Notes: a model not told the origin generated them from the letters alone. Positions 1-7,902 are shown, counted from the first letter of the stretch. The stretch is 64,000 nt of DNA from Candidatus Scalindua sp. SCAELEC01 (GCA_004282745.1 SHMT01000020.1:1-64000); one strand, 5' to 3'. Numbers and translations are program-made.

Positions 1-14
1 AGAATCTTATAAAC

Positions 15-287
15 TCAGGGAATCGGTAAAAAACAGAATTCATATTGAACAGTTTTGTTAAGTGTATACGATGTTGTGACACAGCTAGTGGCACTAAGAT
101 GTGTATACGATGTTGTGGAACTTACCACATAGGCTATGATAAATGCCTTTAAATATTTCTCAGCAGCTTGCTGATAGTGAAAGCAAATTTGAGCATAATA
201 AGTGGACTCCTCTACAACAGAGGATGCAAACCCCATATCTTCATCAGCCTTTTTTATCCACTCCTCTATTAACTGACTATCAACCAT
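15..287 (-). pseudogene. Truncated HEPN-domain protein
   Basis: From the ATG at 287 the protein begins with the usual HEPN N-terminal helices: a W-I-K-K-A-D-E-D stretch, then C-F-H-Y-Q-Q-A-A-E-K-Y-L-K-A. HEPN proteins of this class are paired with small nucleotidyltransferases as RNase toxin or substrate partners. After about 52 residues (near position 126) the similarity stops, and the remaining codons run through a short direct repeat into unrelated sequence. The conserved R-x4-6-H catalytic motif, expected in the missing C-terminal half, is absent. The start overlaps the nucleotidyltransferase stop by 8 bp, the normal arrangement of an MNT-HEPN pair. I call it a broken gene. The reading frame itself stays open to position 15. 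Confidence 0.7.
62..117. repeat. 17-bp direct repeat pair
   Basis: The sequence gtgtatacgatgttgtg occurs at 62-78 and again at 101-117, with 22 bp between. The second copy starts exactly where the HEPN reading frame on the minus strand loses family similarity, so the pair may mark an insertion or rearrangement scar. A related string (cacatcgtatgcata, opposite orientation) lies at 967-981, where a second HEPN-like frame breaks off. Confidence 0.6.
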
Positions 288-594
288 AAAGAACTTTTCC
301 TTCTTTGAATATCTTCCATAAAAATGGATCACCAATCTTCAGTCTTTCATTAACTTCTTCAGGTTTATAGACAAGCATATCAAGTGCAATATTACGTTTA
401 ATAAGCTTATCAAGTTCTCTCATACGATCGATTCCATAGTAAGGAGTATCAGACTTGATTATCAAAAAATCAATATCGTTTTTCTCTTTGTCTCCCCATA
501 CAGCAGACCCAAAAAGGATTATTTTTTCTGGCTTATACTTAATAAGCTGTTTTTTGATATTTTCTATCTCATTTATAAGTTCGTTTGCTTTCAT
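280..594 (-). CDS. MNT-type nucleotidyltransferase (HEPN partner)
   Basis: A 104-residue minimal nucleotidyltransferase. The pol-beta fold signature is visible as I-L-F-G-S-A-V-W-G followed by N-D-I-D, giving the G-S...D-x-D metal-binding motif. In MNT-HEPN modules this protein acts as antitoxin, often by adding AMP to the HEPN toxin. I chose the ATG at 594, because the earlier in-frame codons give an N-terminus unlike the family. The downstream HEPN partner overlaps by 8 bp but is truncated, so an intact antitoxin sits beside a dead toxin. The domain is clear; the toxin-antitoxin role is inferred from the pairing. Confidence 0.8.
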   Translation of the reverse strand: MKANELINEIENIKKQLIKYKPEKIILFGSAVWGDKEKNDIDFLIIKSDTPYYGIDRMRELDKLIKRNIALDMLVYKPEEVNERLKIGDPFLWKIFKEGKVLYG

Positions 595-617
595 TTTACT
601 CGTATTAAATATTTCCC

Positions 618-965
618 TCAAGTATTTTTGCAAAGAGAGGGTTTCCGTTCAAACACTACATAGTTCTCGCAGCCACTTCCACACCTCTTCATTTTACTTA
701 TCCCCTTTTTTTCATAATTAAATTTTATCGCATAACACACTAAATATTCCCCCATAACGCCTGAAGTTAGTTGTCCAGTATGGTAAGCAATGACTCCACT
801 ATATTTCTTGAATTCTAAACCTTCACATAACAAAAGTGCCGTTGCTGTGTAAAATACTGAGTAATATGCCCGTGATGTTGCAAAATCAGGATACCCTTCT
901 CGAAATAAACTCCTTGCCGCATTAATGGCTTCAGTAGCTCGATTTAGATTCGCTACTATTTCTTG
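618..965 (-). pseudogene. Degenerate HEPN (UPF0332-like) gene
   Basis: The frame is open from 965 downwards and encodes a helical segment rich in HEPN hallmarks: N-R-A-T-E-A-I-N-A-A-R-S-L-F, then S-R-A-Y-Y-S-V-F-Y-T-A-T-A-L-L-L, then K-Y-S-G-V-I. There is no start codon before the in-frame TGA at 966-968. After the S-G-V-I segment the family pattern is lost and the tail runs into a relic of the family A repeat. Only a TTG at 833 could start translation, and that would remove the conserved helices. I read it as a gene cut at both ends, possibly once next to the MNT/HEPN pair downstream. Confidence 0.6.
640..663. repeat. Relic of family A repeat end
   Basis: The stretch gtttccgttcaaacacta matches the right terminus of the 149-bp family A element (ttttcgttcaaacacta) with little change, and is followed by catag. 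Only this end is recognisable. It lies inside the degenerate HEPN frame. Confidence 0.5.
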
Positions 966-1278
966 TCACATCGTATGCATATGGTTTTGTTATTGACGAT
1001 TATACCATCAAAGGTGATTGAGATAATAGTCCTTGAGTTAACGCCTAAAAAAGCGATTGACAATTTGAAGTTAGAGTTGTCAAATTTTTAAAAATTATTT
1101 ATTTTTTATAATGTCATAGTTTGTCATATTGACATATATCAAAAAATAAAGTATTACTATAAATAAGTAATTTTCGTATCTTTGGCAATTGTACATCAAT
1201 CTCATGTTTTAGCGCCTGGTTATTTAGTCTGCGAAGTACTTAAATGAGCAGAATGTTTGGATCACAGAGGAGCATAGT
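966..1278. other. AT-rich intergenic region
   Basis: No gene is visible between the broken HEPN frame and the next plus-strand gene. The stretch is very AT-rich from about 1070 to 1170. It contains a plausible sigma-70 promoter at 1129-1157 and a good ribosome binding site (gaggag) just before the ATG at 1279. Confidence 0.5.
1129..1157 (+). promoter_or_regulatory. Candidate sigma-70 promoter
   Basis: A perfect -35 box ttgaca at 1129-1134 is followed after 17 bp by tattac at 1152-1157 as the -10 box. It faces the gene at 1279 and would give a leader of about 115 nt. In such AT-rich DNA a chance match is possible. Confidence 0.4.
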
Positions 1279-1866
1279 ATGATTCATGGCCTAACAAAAA
1301 ACAGCTCAGATACGAGAAAGCGAAAAGCCATTTTTCACTATCTTGTCTGCGGACTTCTGACGCTTATCATTCTCATACTCGATTTGTCAATCCCATTAGG
1401 AGTGGCTGTTGCGATCCCCTATATTGCCATTGTAGTGTTATCTTTTTCAAGTCCCAACAAAAAATTTACTATTTTCATGTCCATCATTTGCTCTTTGCTT
1501 ACGATTGTTGGATTTTTCTTTTCTCCTCAAGGTGAAAAAATGTGGGTAGCAATTACTAATCGATTGTTGACTTTATTTGCTATCTGGATAGTCCATTTTC
1601 TTGTATCACAAAAAAGAGAGCTTGATCGAAAATTATTGCATGGATTATTACCCATTTGCGCTTCATGCAAGAAAATCCGGGATGATAAAGGGTATTGGAA
1701 TCAAGTCGAGGCATTTATTAAAGAGCATTCAGAAGCTAATTTTAGTCACAGCGTTTGTCCAGAATGCGCAAAATTACTGTATCCGAAATTTTATGATAAA
1801 GTCTTACCTGGTGAACCTGGGGATAAAAATTCGAAAGAACCATGGTCGGACAAGGGTAACTTTTAA
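1279..1866 (+). CDS. Four-TM protein with C-terminal CxxC...CPEC module
   Basis: 195 residues. The first ~105 are hydrophobic with about four membrane segments, resembling the N-terminal membrane region of some sensor kinases. The C-terminal ~60 residues contain P-I-C-A-S-C-K-K-I-R-D-D-K-G-Y-W and, 25 residues on, a C-P-E-C-A-K-x-L-Y-P ending. This four-cysteine module is common at the C-terminus of bacterial PAS, GGDEF and histidine-kinase proteins, but its role is not established. No kinase, PAS or cyclase domain lies between the membrane part and the module, so it looks like a sensor stripped to its ends. The ATG at 1279 has a gaggag ribosome binding site. The gene stands alone. Confidence 0.75.
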   Translation: MIHGLTKNSSDTRKRKAIFHYLVCGLLTLIILILDLSIPLGVAVAIPYIAIVVLSFSSPNKKFTIFMSIICSLLTIVGFFFSPQGEKMWVAITNRLLTLFAIWIVHFLVSQKRELDRKLLHGLLPICASCKKIRDDKGYWNQVEAFIKEHSEANFSHSVCPECAKLLYPKFYDKVLPGEPGDKNSKEPWSDKGNF

Positions 1867-1924
1867 TGCTCAGTATCATTGCCCAACGATTTAATGAGTT
1901 TTCTCAGGGGTAGTTTTCCGTTGG

Positions 1925-2572
1925 TTAAAACGTATCTTTTCGCTCTTTTTGTTGTGACAATAGTATGAGATGACTGAGTGCTTTTCCAATCTCTTTTGCG
2001 GCCTCTTCATCGGTCGTGATAAGTAAGTAGGTATCTGTTTCAGAAAATGGTGGTAATGCCTTCTCCTGGTTCTGATTTATCATTGCTATTACCTGCTCAA
2101 TGTCCTTATTATATCTCTTCCATTTTTTGGTTGGCTTCGCATTTATTTTTATCTTAATGTGGGGAGGGTAGACCACATGAAGAGCGTCATCTCCCACTGT
2201 TGGACGTATTTTGTAGATTAAACTGATTTGTGGGTTTAAGTTTTCCAGCTCTATCACTTCAGTGAAATTTTCTTGTGATGTTGCAAATGACTGATTGGCA
2301 TCTCTAAAGTTTTTTGCCATTTTCCTGCTATCTTTTTCAATTATCATCAAATTCTTGTTTACTATTTTCACTTTGTACTTTTCCCGTTTTGTGCCCACCA
2401 TCTGCTTGTCTATTATTCGAGCTGAAAAGTCTGTCTCTATTCCGGTATCAAGCGGTACCGTTGCTTCTAAATAAGATATCAGCTCTTCCCTTGTCGGTGC
2501 TTCGAGGGCCATGACATAAGAACTTTTGCATGTGGTAATCAGGATTAGCAACTGAAAAATTAATCTTCTCAT
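1925..2572 (-). CDS. Exported protein of unknown function
   Basis: 215 residues that I cannot assign to a family. The first ~22 residues form a likely Sec signal peptide (M-R-R, a hydrophobic core, then M-A-L-E-A). The mature part is a mix of charged and beta-prone segments with no recognised catalytic motif. It is convergent with the upstream plus-strand gene and stands apart from the molybdate operon downstream. Composition resembles its neighbours. Confidence 0.65.
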   Translation of the reverse strand: MRRLIFQLLILITTCKSSYVMALEAPTREELISYLEATVPLDTGIETDFSARIIDKQMVGTKREKYKVKIVNKNLMIIEKDSRKMAKNFRDANQSFATSQENFTEVIELENLNPQISLIYKIRPTVGDDALHVVYPPHIKIKINAKPTKKWKRYNKDIEQVIAMINQNQEKALPPFSETDTYLLITTDEEAAKEIGKALSHLILLSQQKERKDTF

Positions 2573-2862
2573 CTGTTCAATAGATACCCATTATCAGGAC
2601 TGTGCATCTCCTCTACGTCATCGGGACAAGGAAATAATACAGCGAACGTTAAACAAGTTAAGTCTTAGTCCTATTTTATCCACAAATTCTGTTTAAAAGC
2701 CATACATATTTCTGATTTGGAAAAACACTACCGTATAGAACTGGTAACTATCCCTCTGTTCAGATGACAAATTTACCCTCGTTGTTGTTTTGATAAAACC
2801 GGAACGAGTATACGGTCAAGAAACTGCGTCTGCAATTAACCACAAAACGCCTTTAGCTTCTT
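2573..2862. other. Intergenic region upstream of the unknown exported gene
   Basis: About 290 bp between modC and the exported-protein gene. I see no RNA gene, repeat or clear hairpin terminator here. Confidence 0.4.
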
Positions 2863-3930
2863 TCAGGAGAGTAAGGAGACACTCTTGACTTGAGCATAGA
2901 TTAATTTGTTAGGTTTTAAATCAAGTTCTGAGGCGGACTTTCGTGTGATACAGGCCAACAGTGGTACCCCCCCCATCATCAAGCATATGGTAACTTGGGC
3001 ATTCCCTTCGGGCACAATCTCTTCAACGGTAGCGGGAAATATATTCTGTATACTGGTGCGGGACTGGGGTTCAAGTGTAAGGCTTACATCTCGAGCGGCG
3101 ATCCGTAACCTTACAGAACTACCCACTTGCAACTCCTTGTTGATTACGGTAAAGCGACCACCTGCAGAATCGAGGTAAGTGAGATGATAGTTCTCGTCGT
3201 GTCCGGAAACAGTAGCTTCGATAAGTGCCTCGGCATCTCGCCCGTGAGCGAGGGGGAGATCAAGCCGGGTCAGCATGTCACTTATGGCTCCGGCAGCGGT
3301 AACTCTTCCCGCTTCAAGTAGTACCAGATAATCAGCAAGACGTGCCACTTCATCAGTTGAATGACTTACATAGATCACCGGAATATCAAATTCCCGATGT
3401 AGGGATTCGATATAAGGCAGAATCTCCTGTCTGCTTTTCAGGTCCAGAGATGCCAATGGCTCATCCATGAGTAACAACTGTGGACTAACTGCGAGTGCTC
3501 GGGCGATTGCCACCCTCTGCCTCTCTCCACCGGAGAGGTAGCTGGGTTTCCGCTCAAGCAGGTGTTCAATCTTTAAAAGTCTGATGATATGCTTCAACGA
3601 AATTTTGCGTTCTGCCTCCGGTACCCTCTTGACACCATATTCCAAATTGCGCCGTACGTTGAGATGGGGAAATAAACTAGCTTCCTGGAAGACATAACCT
3701 AAGGGCCGCCTATGAGCAGGGAGAACGTGTTTATGTTCTTGCCAAACCGTACCTCCTACTTTTAAAAATCCACCAAGACTTTTTTCTAGTCCAGAAATGG
3801 CACGAAGAAGCGTGGTCTTTCCACAACCCGAAGGACCGAAAATTGCCGTTACCCCTCTTTCAGGGATATCCAGATCTACATCAAGAACAAATTCCTGCCT
3901 GGTAACCTGTAATTTTATCTTAATAGACAC
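2863..3930 (-). CDS. modC: Molybdate ABC transporter ATP-binding protein ModC
   Basis: 355 residues, full length for ModC. It powers molybdate import through ModB. The Walker A motif G-P-S-G-C-G-K-T-T lies at about residues 32-40, the ABC signature L-S-G-G-E-R-Q-R and Walker B L-L-L-M-D-E-P follow, and the last ~70 residues form the TOBE (molybdate-binding) domain. The start is GTG at 3930. It is the last gene of modE-A-B-C. The 108-bp gap to modB contains a fragment of repeat family B. Confidence 0.93.
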   Translation of the reverse strand: MSIKIKLQVTRQEFVLDVDLDIPERGVTAIFGPSGCGKTTLLRAISGLEKSLGGFLKVGGTVWQEHKHVLPAHRRPLGYVFQEASLFPHLNVRRNLEYGVKRVPEAERKISLKHIIRLLKIEHLLERKPSYLSGGERQRVAIARALAVSPQLLLMDEPLASLDLKSRQEILPYIESLHREFDIPVIYVSHSTDEVARLADYLVLLEAGRVTAAGAISDMLTRLDLPLAHGRDAEALIEATVSGHDENYHLTYLDSAGGRFTVINKELQVGSSVRLRIAARDVSLTLEPQSRTSIQNIFPATVEEIVPEGNAQVTICLMMGGVPLLACITRKSASELDLKPNKLIYAQVKSVSLLS

Positions 3931-3962
3931 ACTGTTTCTCTCATTCCATGATCATTGCAAGT

Positions 3963-3989
3963 ATACTCATCTGATAATGGTTTTCGGAT
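3963..3989. repeat. Fragment of repeat family B
   Basis: The sequence atactcatctgataatgg followed by ttttcggat matches one end of the family B element (full copies at 6288 and 28938) with one or two changes. It lies between modB and modC. Confidence 0.6.
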
Positions 3990-4038
3990 AGTCTCTCAGC
4001 TTACCCAAGAGTTCATACTCAATTACCTATCCTCCAAA

Positions 4039-4722
4039 TCACATCTGGACTACTCTAAATCGTCGATTAAGGGCATATACTGTTATCAGCATAAAAAAGG
4101 AGAGTAACAAAAGCCCTCCGGACAACCAGTGAGCGTGACGGTATTCGAGCATCTCAACATGATCGTAGATGATAATAGAAAGGACTTGGGTCTTGCCAGG
4201 TATATTTCCACCAATCATCAACACTACGCCAAATTCACCGACTGTATGGGCAAATCCAAGCACGGTGGCGGTAAGGAAACCGGGACGAGCCAGGGGAATA
4301 GCTACGGTAAGAAACCGGTCTATCGGAGAAGCCCGTAGTGTGGCGGCGACTTCAAGAGAACGATTTCCAATGGCAGTAAAAGCGTCTTGCAGTGGTTGCA
4401 CAACAAAAGGTAATGAATAGAGCACCGAACCGATGACCAGGCCGGTAAAAGTAAAGGTTGGTGGCTGCATACCGAGCAAATCAAATAGCCCTCCTATTGG
4501 CCCATTGGGTCCAAGTGTCACCAGTAAGTAAAAGCCGAGTACCGTAGGTGGCAGTACTAACGGTAAAGCCACCACACCTTCAAACAGAAACTTGAAACGC
4601 CATTGAGTACGGGACAGCCACCAAGCCAGTGGTGTTCCCAGGAACAGGAGAATGAGGGTAGTAATTCCCGCCAGTTTGAATGTGATGGCAAAGGCAATAA
4701 AATCTGGTCTACTGAGTATCAT
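4039..4722 (-). CDS. modB: Molybdate ABC transporter permease ModB
   Basis: 227 residues with five to six membrane helices, the usual ModB size. It forms the inner-membrane channel for molybdate. The EAA-type cytoplasmic loop that contacts the ATPase is seen as E-V-A-A-T-L-R-A-S followed by A-I-P-L-A-R-P-G. The ATG at 4722 overlaps the modA stop by 4 bp, indicating translational coupling. Confidence 0.93.
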   Translation of the reverse strand: MILSRPDFIAFAITFKLAGITTLILLFLGTPLAWWLSRTQWRFKFLFEGVVALPLVLPPTVLGFYLLVTLGPNGPIGGLFDLLGMQPPTFTFTGLVIGSVLYSLPFVVQPLQDAFTAIGNRSLEVAATLRASPIDRFLTVAIPLARPGFLTATVLGFAHTVGEFGVVLMIGGNIPGKTQVLSIIIYDHVEMLEYRHAHWLSGGLLLLSFFMLITVYALNRRFRVVQM

Positions 4723-5474
4723 CGTACACTATACCCATATTCACGAATAAGATTTCGCGACTCTTCACTTTTCACAAACGCAAGAAAAGAGCGTGCTATG
4801 TTGTTTTCTTTTAATAAAACAGCCTGCTGCTCGATAGGGGTATAGAGAGACTGGGGTATTTCCCAGAAAGAGCCCTCAATAGGATTACCCGGCCGCTTTA
4901 TCTGGGAATAAGCCACAAATCCTAATTCAGCATTACCACTCTTGACGAACTGAAAAGTTTGTCCAATGTTCTCGCCACGGACTATGCTTCTTTGTAAATC
5001 AACCCAGATTTTTTTTGCCTCAAGGATCTCCTGGGCCGCCCTACCGTAAGGGGCAAGTTTCGGGTTGGCTATAGCGAGATAGCGGAATTCCCTCTGTTCC
5101 AAGATTTTTCCTGCTGAATCAACATAGGCCATCCTGGGACTCCAGAGAACGACCTTACCCACGGCATACGTAAATCGGCTTCCAGATAGAGCCACCCCCT
5201 CTTTCGCCAACAATTCCGGTCTCCGAACATCAGCGGCAAAAAAAGCATCAAAGGGTGCACCATTGATAATCTGGGCGTAGTGTTTTCCCGTAGATCCGAA
5301 GATCAACGTTACTTTATGACCTGTTCTCTCGGTAAAACGTTTAGCCATATCTTGGATGACGGTGGTAAAATTACTGGCTACTGCTACTTGTATTTCGTCG
5401 GCAACCACCCGTCCTACACCGAATATCAGTACAATCGAAACCACCAGCGTAAAAACAGATAATGGTTTCTTCAT
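4719..5474 (-). CDS. modA: Molybdate-binding periplasmic protein ModA
   Basis: 251 residues from the ATG at 5474. An in-frame start at 5519 would place 15 polar residues before the signal peptide and is less likely. A Sec signal peptide occupies residues 1-24. The ModA hallmarks are the N-terminal V-A-V-A-S-N-F, then [10 protein letters not shown] and [11 protein letters not shown], which line the oxyanion site. It delivers molybdate to ModB/ModC. The gene follows modE on the same strand and overlaps modB by 4 bp. Confidence 0.92.
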   Translation of the reverse strand: MKKPLSVFTLVVSIVLIFGVGRVVADEIQVAVASNFTTVIQDMAKRFTERTGHKVTLIFGSTGKHYAQIINGAPFDAFFAADVRRPELLAKEGVALSGSRFTYAVGKVVLWSPRMAYVDSAGKILEQREFRYLAIANPKLAPYGRAAQEILEAKKIWVDLQRSIVRGENIGQTFQFVKSGNAELGFVAYSQIKRPGNPIEGSFWEIPQSLYTPIEQQAVLLKENNIARSFLAFVKSEESRNLIREYGYSVR

Positions 5475-5533
5475 GTGGTTGTTGATTCTTTTTGGCAAAA
5501 CCCTTCCTTTGTATGACAAACGAAAAAACAGCG

Positions 5534-5875
5534 CTACAGATCAAGTTTCCGTGAACGCTGATTCAAGAACTCCTTAAAATCACCGTAAGCCGACCAGAAA
5601 CAATCGATTGCCTCTTGTCCAGCCTTCGTCAACCTGGCCCCTCCCCCACTACGTCCCCCCGTACTCTTCTCAACCAGAGGATGGAGGCTTTGGCGGTTCA
5701 TTGAATCCACCAGCTTCCAAGCATGTCGATAAGACATCTCCATGGAACGGGCGGCCGCACTAATAGAGCCATGGTCGCGGATTCGCTCCAGCAACACAAC
5801 ACGACCATAACCCAGGAAAGTCCCCTCCTCTCCCTCTATCCAAAGCCGTCCGTGTAAACGATAATTCACACACAT
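5534..5875 (-). CDS. modE: ModE-type molybdate-responsive regulator, HTH domain only
   Basis: 113 residues, matching the N-terminal winged-helix domain of ModE, with G-S-I-S-A-A-A-R as the recognition region and S-Y-R-H-A-W-K-L-V-D after it. The C-terminal molybdate-binding TOBE domains of E. coli ModE are missing, so this is the short form known in several phyla and cannot sense molybdate by the usual route. It heads modE-A-B-C. A ModE-like palindrome 32 bp upstream of its start suggests autoregulation of the operon. Confidence 0.87.
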   Translation of the reverse strand: MCVNYRLHGRLWIEGEEGTFLGYGRVVLLERIRDHGSISAAARSMEMSYRHAWKLVDSMNRQSLHPLVEKSTGGRSGGGARLTKAGQEAIDCFWSAYGDFKEFLNQRSRKLDL

Positions 5876-5906
5876 TGCTACTCTAATAACAAGTTAAACG
5901 TTTAGG

Positions 5907-5930
5907 CGTTATGTATTTATAAATATAACG
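5907..5930. promoter_or_regulatory. ModE-like operator palindrome
   Basis: Inverted repeat CGTTATGTAT, 4 bp, AAATATAACG. The arms match at eight of ten positions and resemble the known ModE half-site pattern (CGTTATATA / TATATAACG). It lies just upstream of modE, where a repressor site would control the whole operon. Confidence 0.7.
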
Positions 5931-5961
5931 AAAATAGTATGCAACCTCAACATTAAAATTT

Positions 5962-6069
5962 TCATAGTTTACCATGTTGCCTCATCAGATTGCGTATCAA
6001 TCCCCTATCCGCTTCGCTTATTTCCGGGTCTCGGATTACGAGCTTGCGGTCTTCGGTTGACTTACCCAT
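5962..6069 (-). CDS. Possible 35-residue small protein
   Basis: A short frame with a near-perfect ribosome binding site (aggagg, 5 nt before the ATG at 6069). The product is charged: it begins M-G-K-S-T-E-D-R-K and ends M-R-Q-H-G-K-L. I do not recognise it. It lies alone in a 600-bp gap upstream of modE. The strong ribosome site is the only support for translation. Confidence 0.4.
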   Translation of the reverse strand: MGKSTEDRKLVIRDPEISEADRGLIRNLMRQHGKL

Positions 6070-6287
6070 AACGTCCTCCTGGACCCTAGTTTAACCGATT
6101 GGCTCAAAAGGCGTAAAAAAAATGTCGCGGTAGTGTTAATATACCCATTTGGAAAACAATTTTTTCCTTTACAAATGAAAATAACTTTTTACTATCACTG
6201 ATACTATTCAAATTTTACCAAGAGAATCTTTGAAGTTTATTTGATTACGGAACTGTGAATTATTGTATTCTTACTATCGAGCAATGG

Positions 6288-6426
6288 ATACTCATCTCAT
6301 AATGGTTTTCGTAATTAAATCCGAGATAAAATTGAGCGAGTAAACTCTTCGGCGTCTTCTGCCCGGGGATACCTTTACCAAGATTTGGTTTCCGATAAAG
6401 CCGAAAACCAAATCGGTTTTAGTATA
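6288..6426. repeat. Repeat family B, copy 1 (139 bp)
   Basis: Begins atactcatctcataatgg and ends with the hairpin gatttggtttccg / ccgaaaaccaaatc and a gttttagt tail. The copy at 28938-29047 matches it in the opposite orientation, except for an extra ~31 bp here (aactcttcggcgtcttctgc and following). The element contains two hairpins and has no coding capacity. It lies upstream of the receiver gene at 6498. Confidence 0.75.
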
Positions 6427-6497
6427 ATTATAATTCAGCAATTCATCTTTCATGGGGATCTGTCAGAATATTCACCCGTTTGAGGAGTGCGTCTGAA

Positions 6498-6911
6498 ATG
6501 AAAAAAGAGACAATGACAGTCAGTAAGGGTAAGGTCTTAATCATGGATGATGAGGAACCGATAAGATATACAACTGGCAGGTTACTGGATATTATGGGTT
6601 ATGATTCGTTGATTGCCGGAAATGGTTTTGAAGCGATACAGCTATACAAAAAAGAGATGGAAAACGGAAGGCCTTTCGATGCAATCATATTAGACCTCAT
6701 AATACCTGGAGGAATGGGCGGGAAAGAAGCTATGGAGAAGTTGCTTGAAATGGACAAAAATGTCAAAGTAATCTTGACAAGCGGCTATTTGGGCGATCCA
6801 ATATTATCTAGCTACCGAGAACACGGCTTTGCCGGTGTGGTTTTAAAACCCTACGCAATAGAAGAACTTGATAGGATATTGTTTAGAGTCATAACGGGAT
6901 TGCAATTGTGA
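6498..6911 (+). CDS. Stand-alone response-regulator receiver protein
   Basis: 137 residues from the ATG at 6498, with gagg about 11 nt upstream; an in-frame TTG at 6480 is less likely. It is a CheY-like receiver without an output domain. The acidic pocket is M-D-D-E-E-P, the phospho-acceptor Asp lies in I-I-L-D-L-I-I-P, T-S-G-Y is the switch Thr/Ser strand and L-K-P-Y holds the conserved Lys. Receivers of this type often serve a hybrid kinase encoded elsewhere; no kinase is nearby. Confidence 0.88.
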   Translation: MKKETMTVSKGKVLIMDDEEPIRYTTGRLLDIMGYDSLIAGNGFEAIQLYKKEMENGRPFDAIILDLIIPGGMGGKEAMEKLLEMDKNVKVILTSGYLGDPILSSYREHGFAGVVLKPYAIEELDRILFRVITGLQL

Positions 6912-6951
6912 TGATGAGTATATTGCGATAATTTGAGAATATTCATTGATT

Positions 6952-7317
6952 ATGGAACGGCCTCTTCATATTAAAAACAGCAATACAATACTCTATTGTG
7001 AGAATTGGCAACAGACGATGGAATTTTACCGTGATAAATTGAAACTTTCCATTAATTATGAATCAAACTGGTTTGTTGAATTTAAGTTGACAGATACAGC
7101 TCATGTGAGTATTGCAAACGAGAGCAGGGCGACAATTAAGAGTGGAAAAGGCGCAGGTATTACGCTTACGTTCGAGGTAGAAGATATCAATCAAACATGG
7201 CAATACATGAAGAATAACGGCATTTCCTTGGACCCAATCAAGGACAAATGGGGATCGTCGGTCTTCTATTTTCGTGATCCGGAAGGGCATCGAATAGAGG
7301 TGTGGTCAACTAAATAG
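6952..7317 (+). CDS. VOC-superfamily (glyoxalase/bleomycin-resistance fold) protein
   Basis: 121 residues from the ATG at 6952. It shows the paired beta-alpha-beta-beta-beta pattern of the vicinal-oxygen-chelate fold: N-T-I-L-Y-C at the start, F-Y-R-D-K-L, then F-Y-F-R-D-P-E-G-H-R-I-E-V-W near the end, the typical C-terminal metal-ligand strand. The substrate cannot be told from sequence. Its TAG stop (7315-7317) is the first triplet of a family A repeat. Confidence 0.82.
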   Translation: MERPLHIKNSNTILYCENWQQTMEFYRDKLKLSINYESNWFVEFKLTDTAHVSIANESRATIKSGKGAGITLTFEVEDINQTWQYMKNNGISLDPIKDKWGSSVFYFRDPEGHRIEVWSTK

Positions 7318-7463
7318 TGTCTGAACGAAAACCCTGTGTTTGAATGAAAAGTTCCCAGGTACAAGGCGCGTAACAATATCGTAACCGGAACGTACAATTG
7401 TACTTGAGGATTTCGAAATTGTTGCAGCAACGTAGTAGATGGGTAGTTTTCGTTCAAACACTA
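7315..7463. repeat. Family A repeat, copy 1 (149 bp)
   Basis: Begins TAGTGTctgaacg and ends gttcaaacacta. Length is exactly 149 bp, as for the copies at 25128 and 30613, but this one is more diverged from them. The core contains cgtaaccgg...gtacaattgtac, an imperfect palindrome. The first three bases are the stop codon of the VOC gene. Confidence 0.85.
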
Positions 7464-7473
7464 AATAGTGGTT

Positions 7474-7902
7474 TTAGACCGTACCCTTGTCGTCGATTTT
7501 TTTCTCCATCTCTTCGTCTGCACTATCATCCTCTTCTATTTTTCTCTTCTTTTGTTCTGCTTTGAGGGCTTGTTTCTCCTCTTTATGAACAGCCTTCATT
7601 GCCCTACGTTCTGCTTTCCGAGCTATTTTTTCCTTTTTCCGCGCAATCTTCTCTGCTTTCCGTTTGGCCTTACGTGCCGTCTTCTCTTCCTTTCGAGCAA
7701 TCTTTCTGGCTTCACGTTCAGCGTTACGGGCTTCTTCCCGCAATTCATTTCGATATTCTCTTTCATCTGCTCTATCAGCTTTAAATTCTTCTACCCACTC
7801 AGGTTTTCCGGCCCATTCAGGCTGACCCGCAATTGCACACTGTTTAGTAGGTAAAATAGCAAAGAAACAGATTATTGCTAACACTCCTAATCTTTCTTTC
7901 AT
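7474..7902 (-). CDS. Exported Lys/Arg/Ala/Glu-rich coiled-coil protein
   Basis: 142 residues with a signal peptide of about 25 residues ending A-I-A-G. After two short copies of x-P-E-W, most of the mature part is a run of R-K-x-A-R/E-K repeats, giving a very basic, highly charged helix of about 85 residues. The final ~20 residues are acidic (E-E-D-D-S-A-D-E-E). A strong ggagg ribosome site precedes the ATG. No known family. Such a helix could bind nucleic acid, acidic polymers or the envelope, but that is speculation. Confidence 0.65.
   Translation of the reverse strand: MKERLGVLAIICFFAILPTKQCAIAGQPEWAGKPEWVEEFKADRADEREYRNELREEARNAEREARKIARKEEKTARKAKRKAEKIARKKEKIARKAERRAMKAVHKEEKQALKAEQKKRKIEEDDSADEEMEKKIDDKGTV

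Noticed and set aside
62-117. Direct repeat pair as a CRISPR remnant
   Set aside because: Only two 17-bp copies 22 bp apart, without further units, leader or cas genes.
455-721. 88-codon plus-strand frame opposite the MNT gene
   Set aside because: It is antisense to a gene with clear family motifs, has no ribosome site, and its composition is that of a shadow frame.
1900-1935. Possible relic of a family A end (ggggtagttttccgttgg)
   Set aside because: Similarity covers only about 15 bp at the gene end and could be chance; no other part of the element is present.
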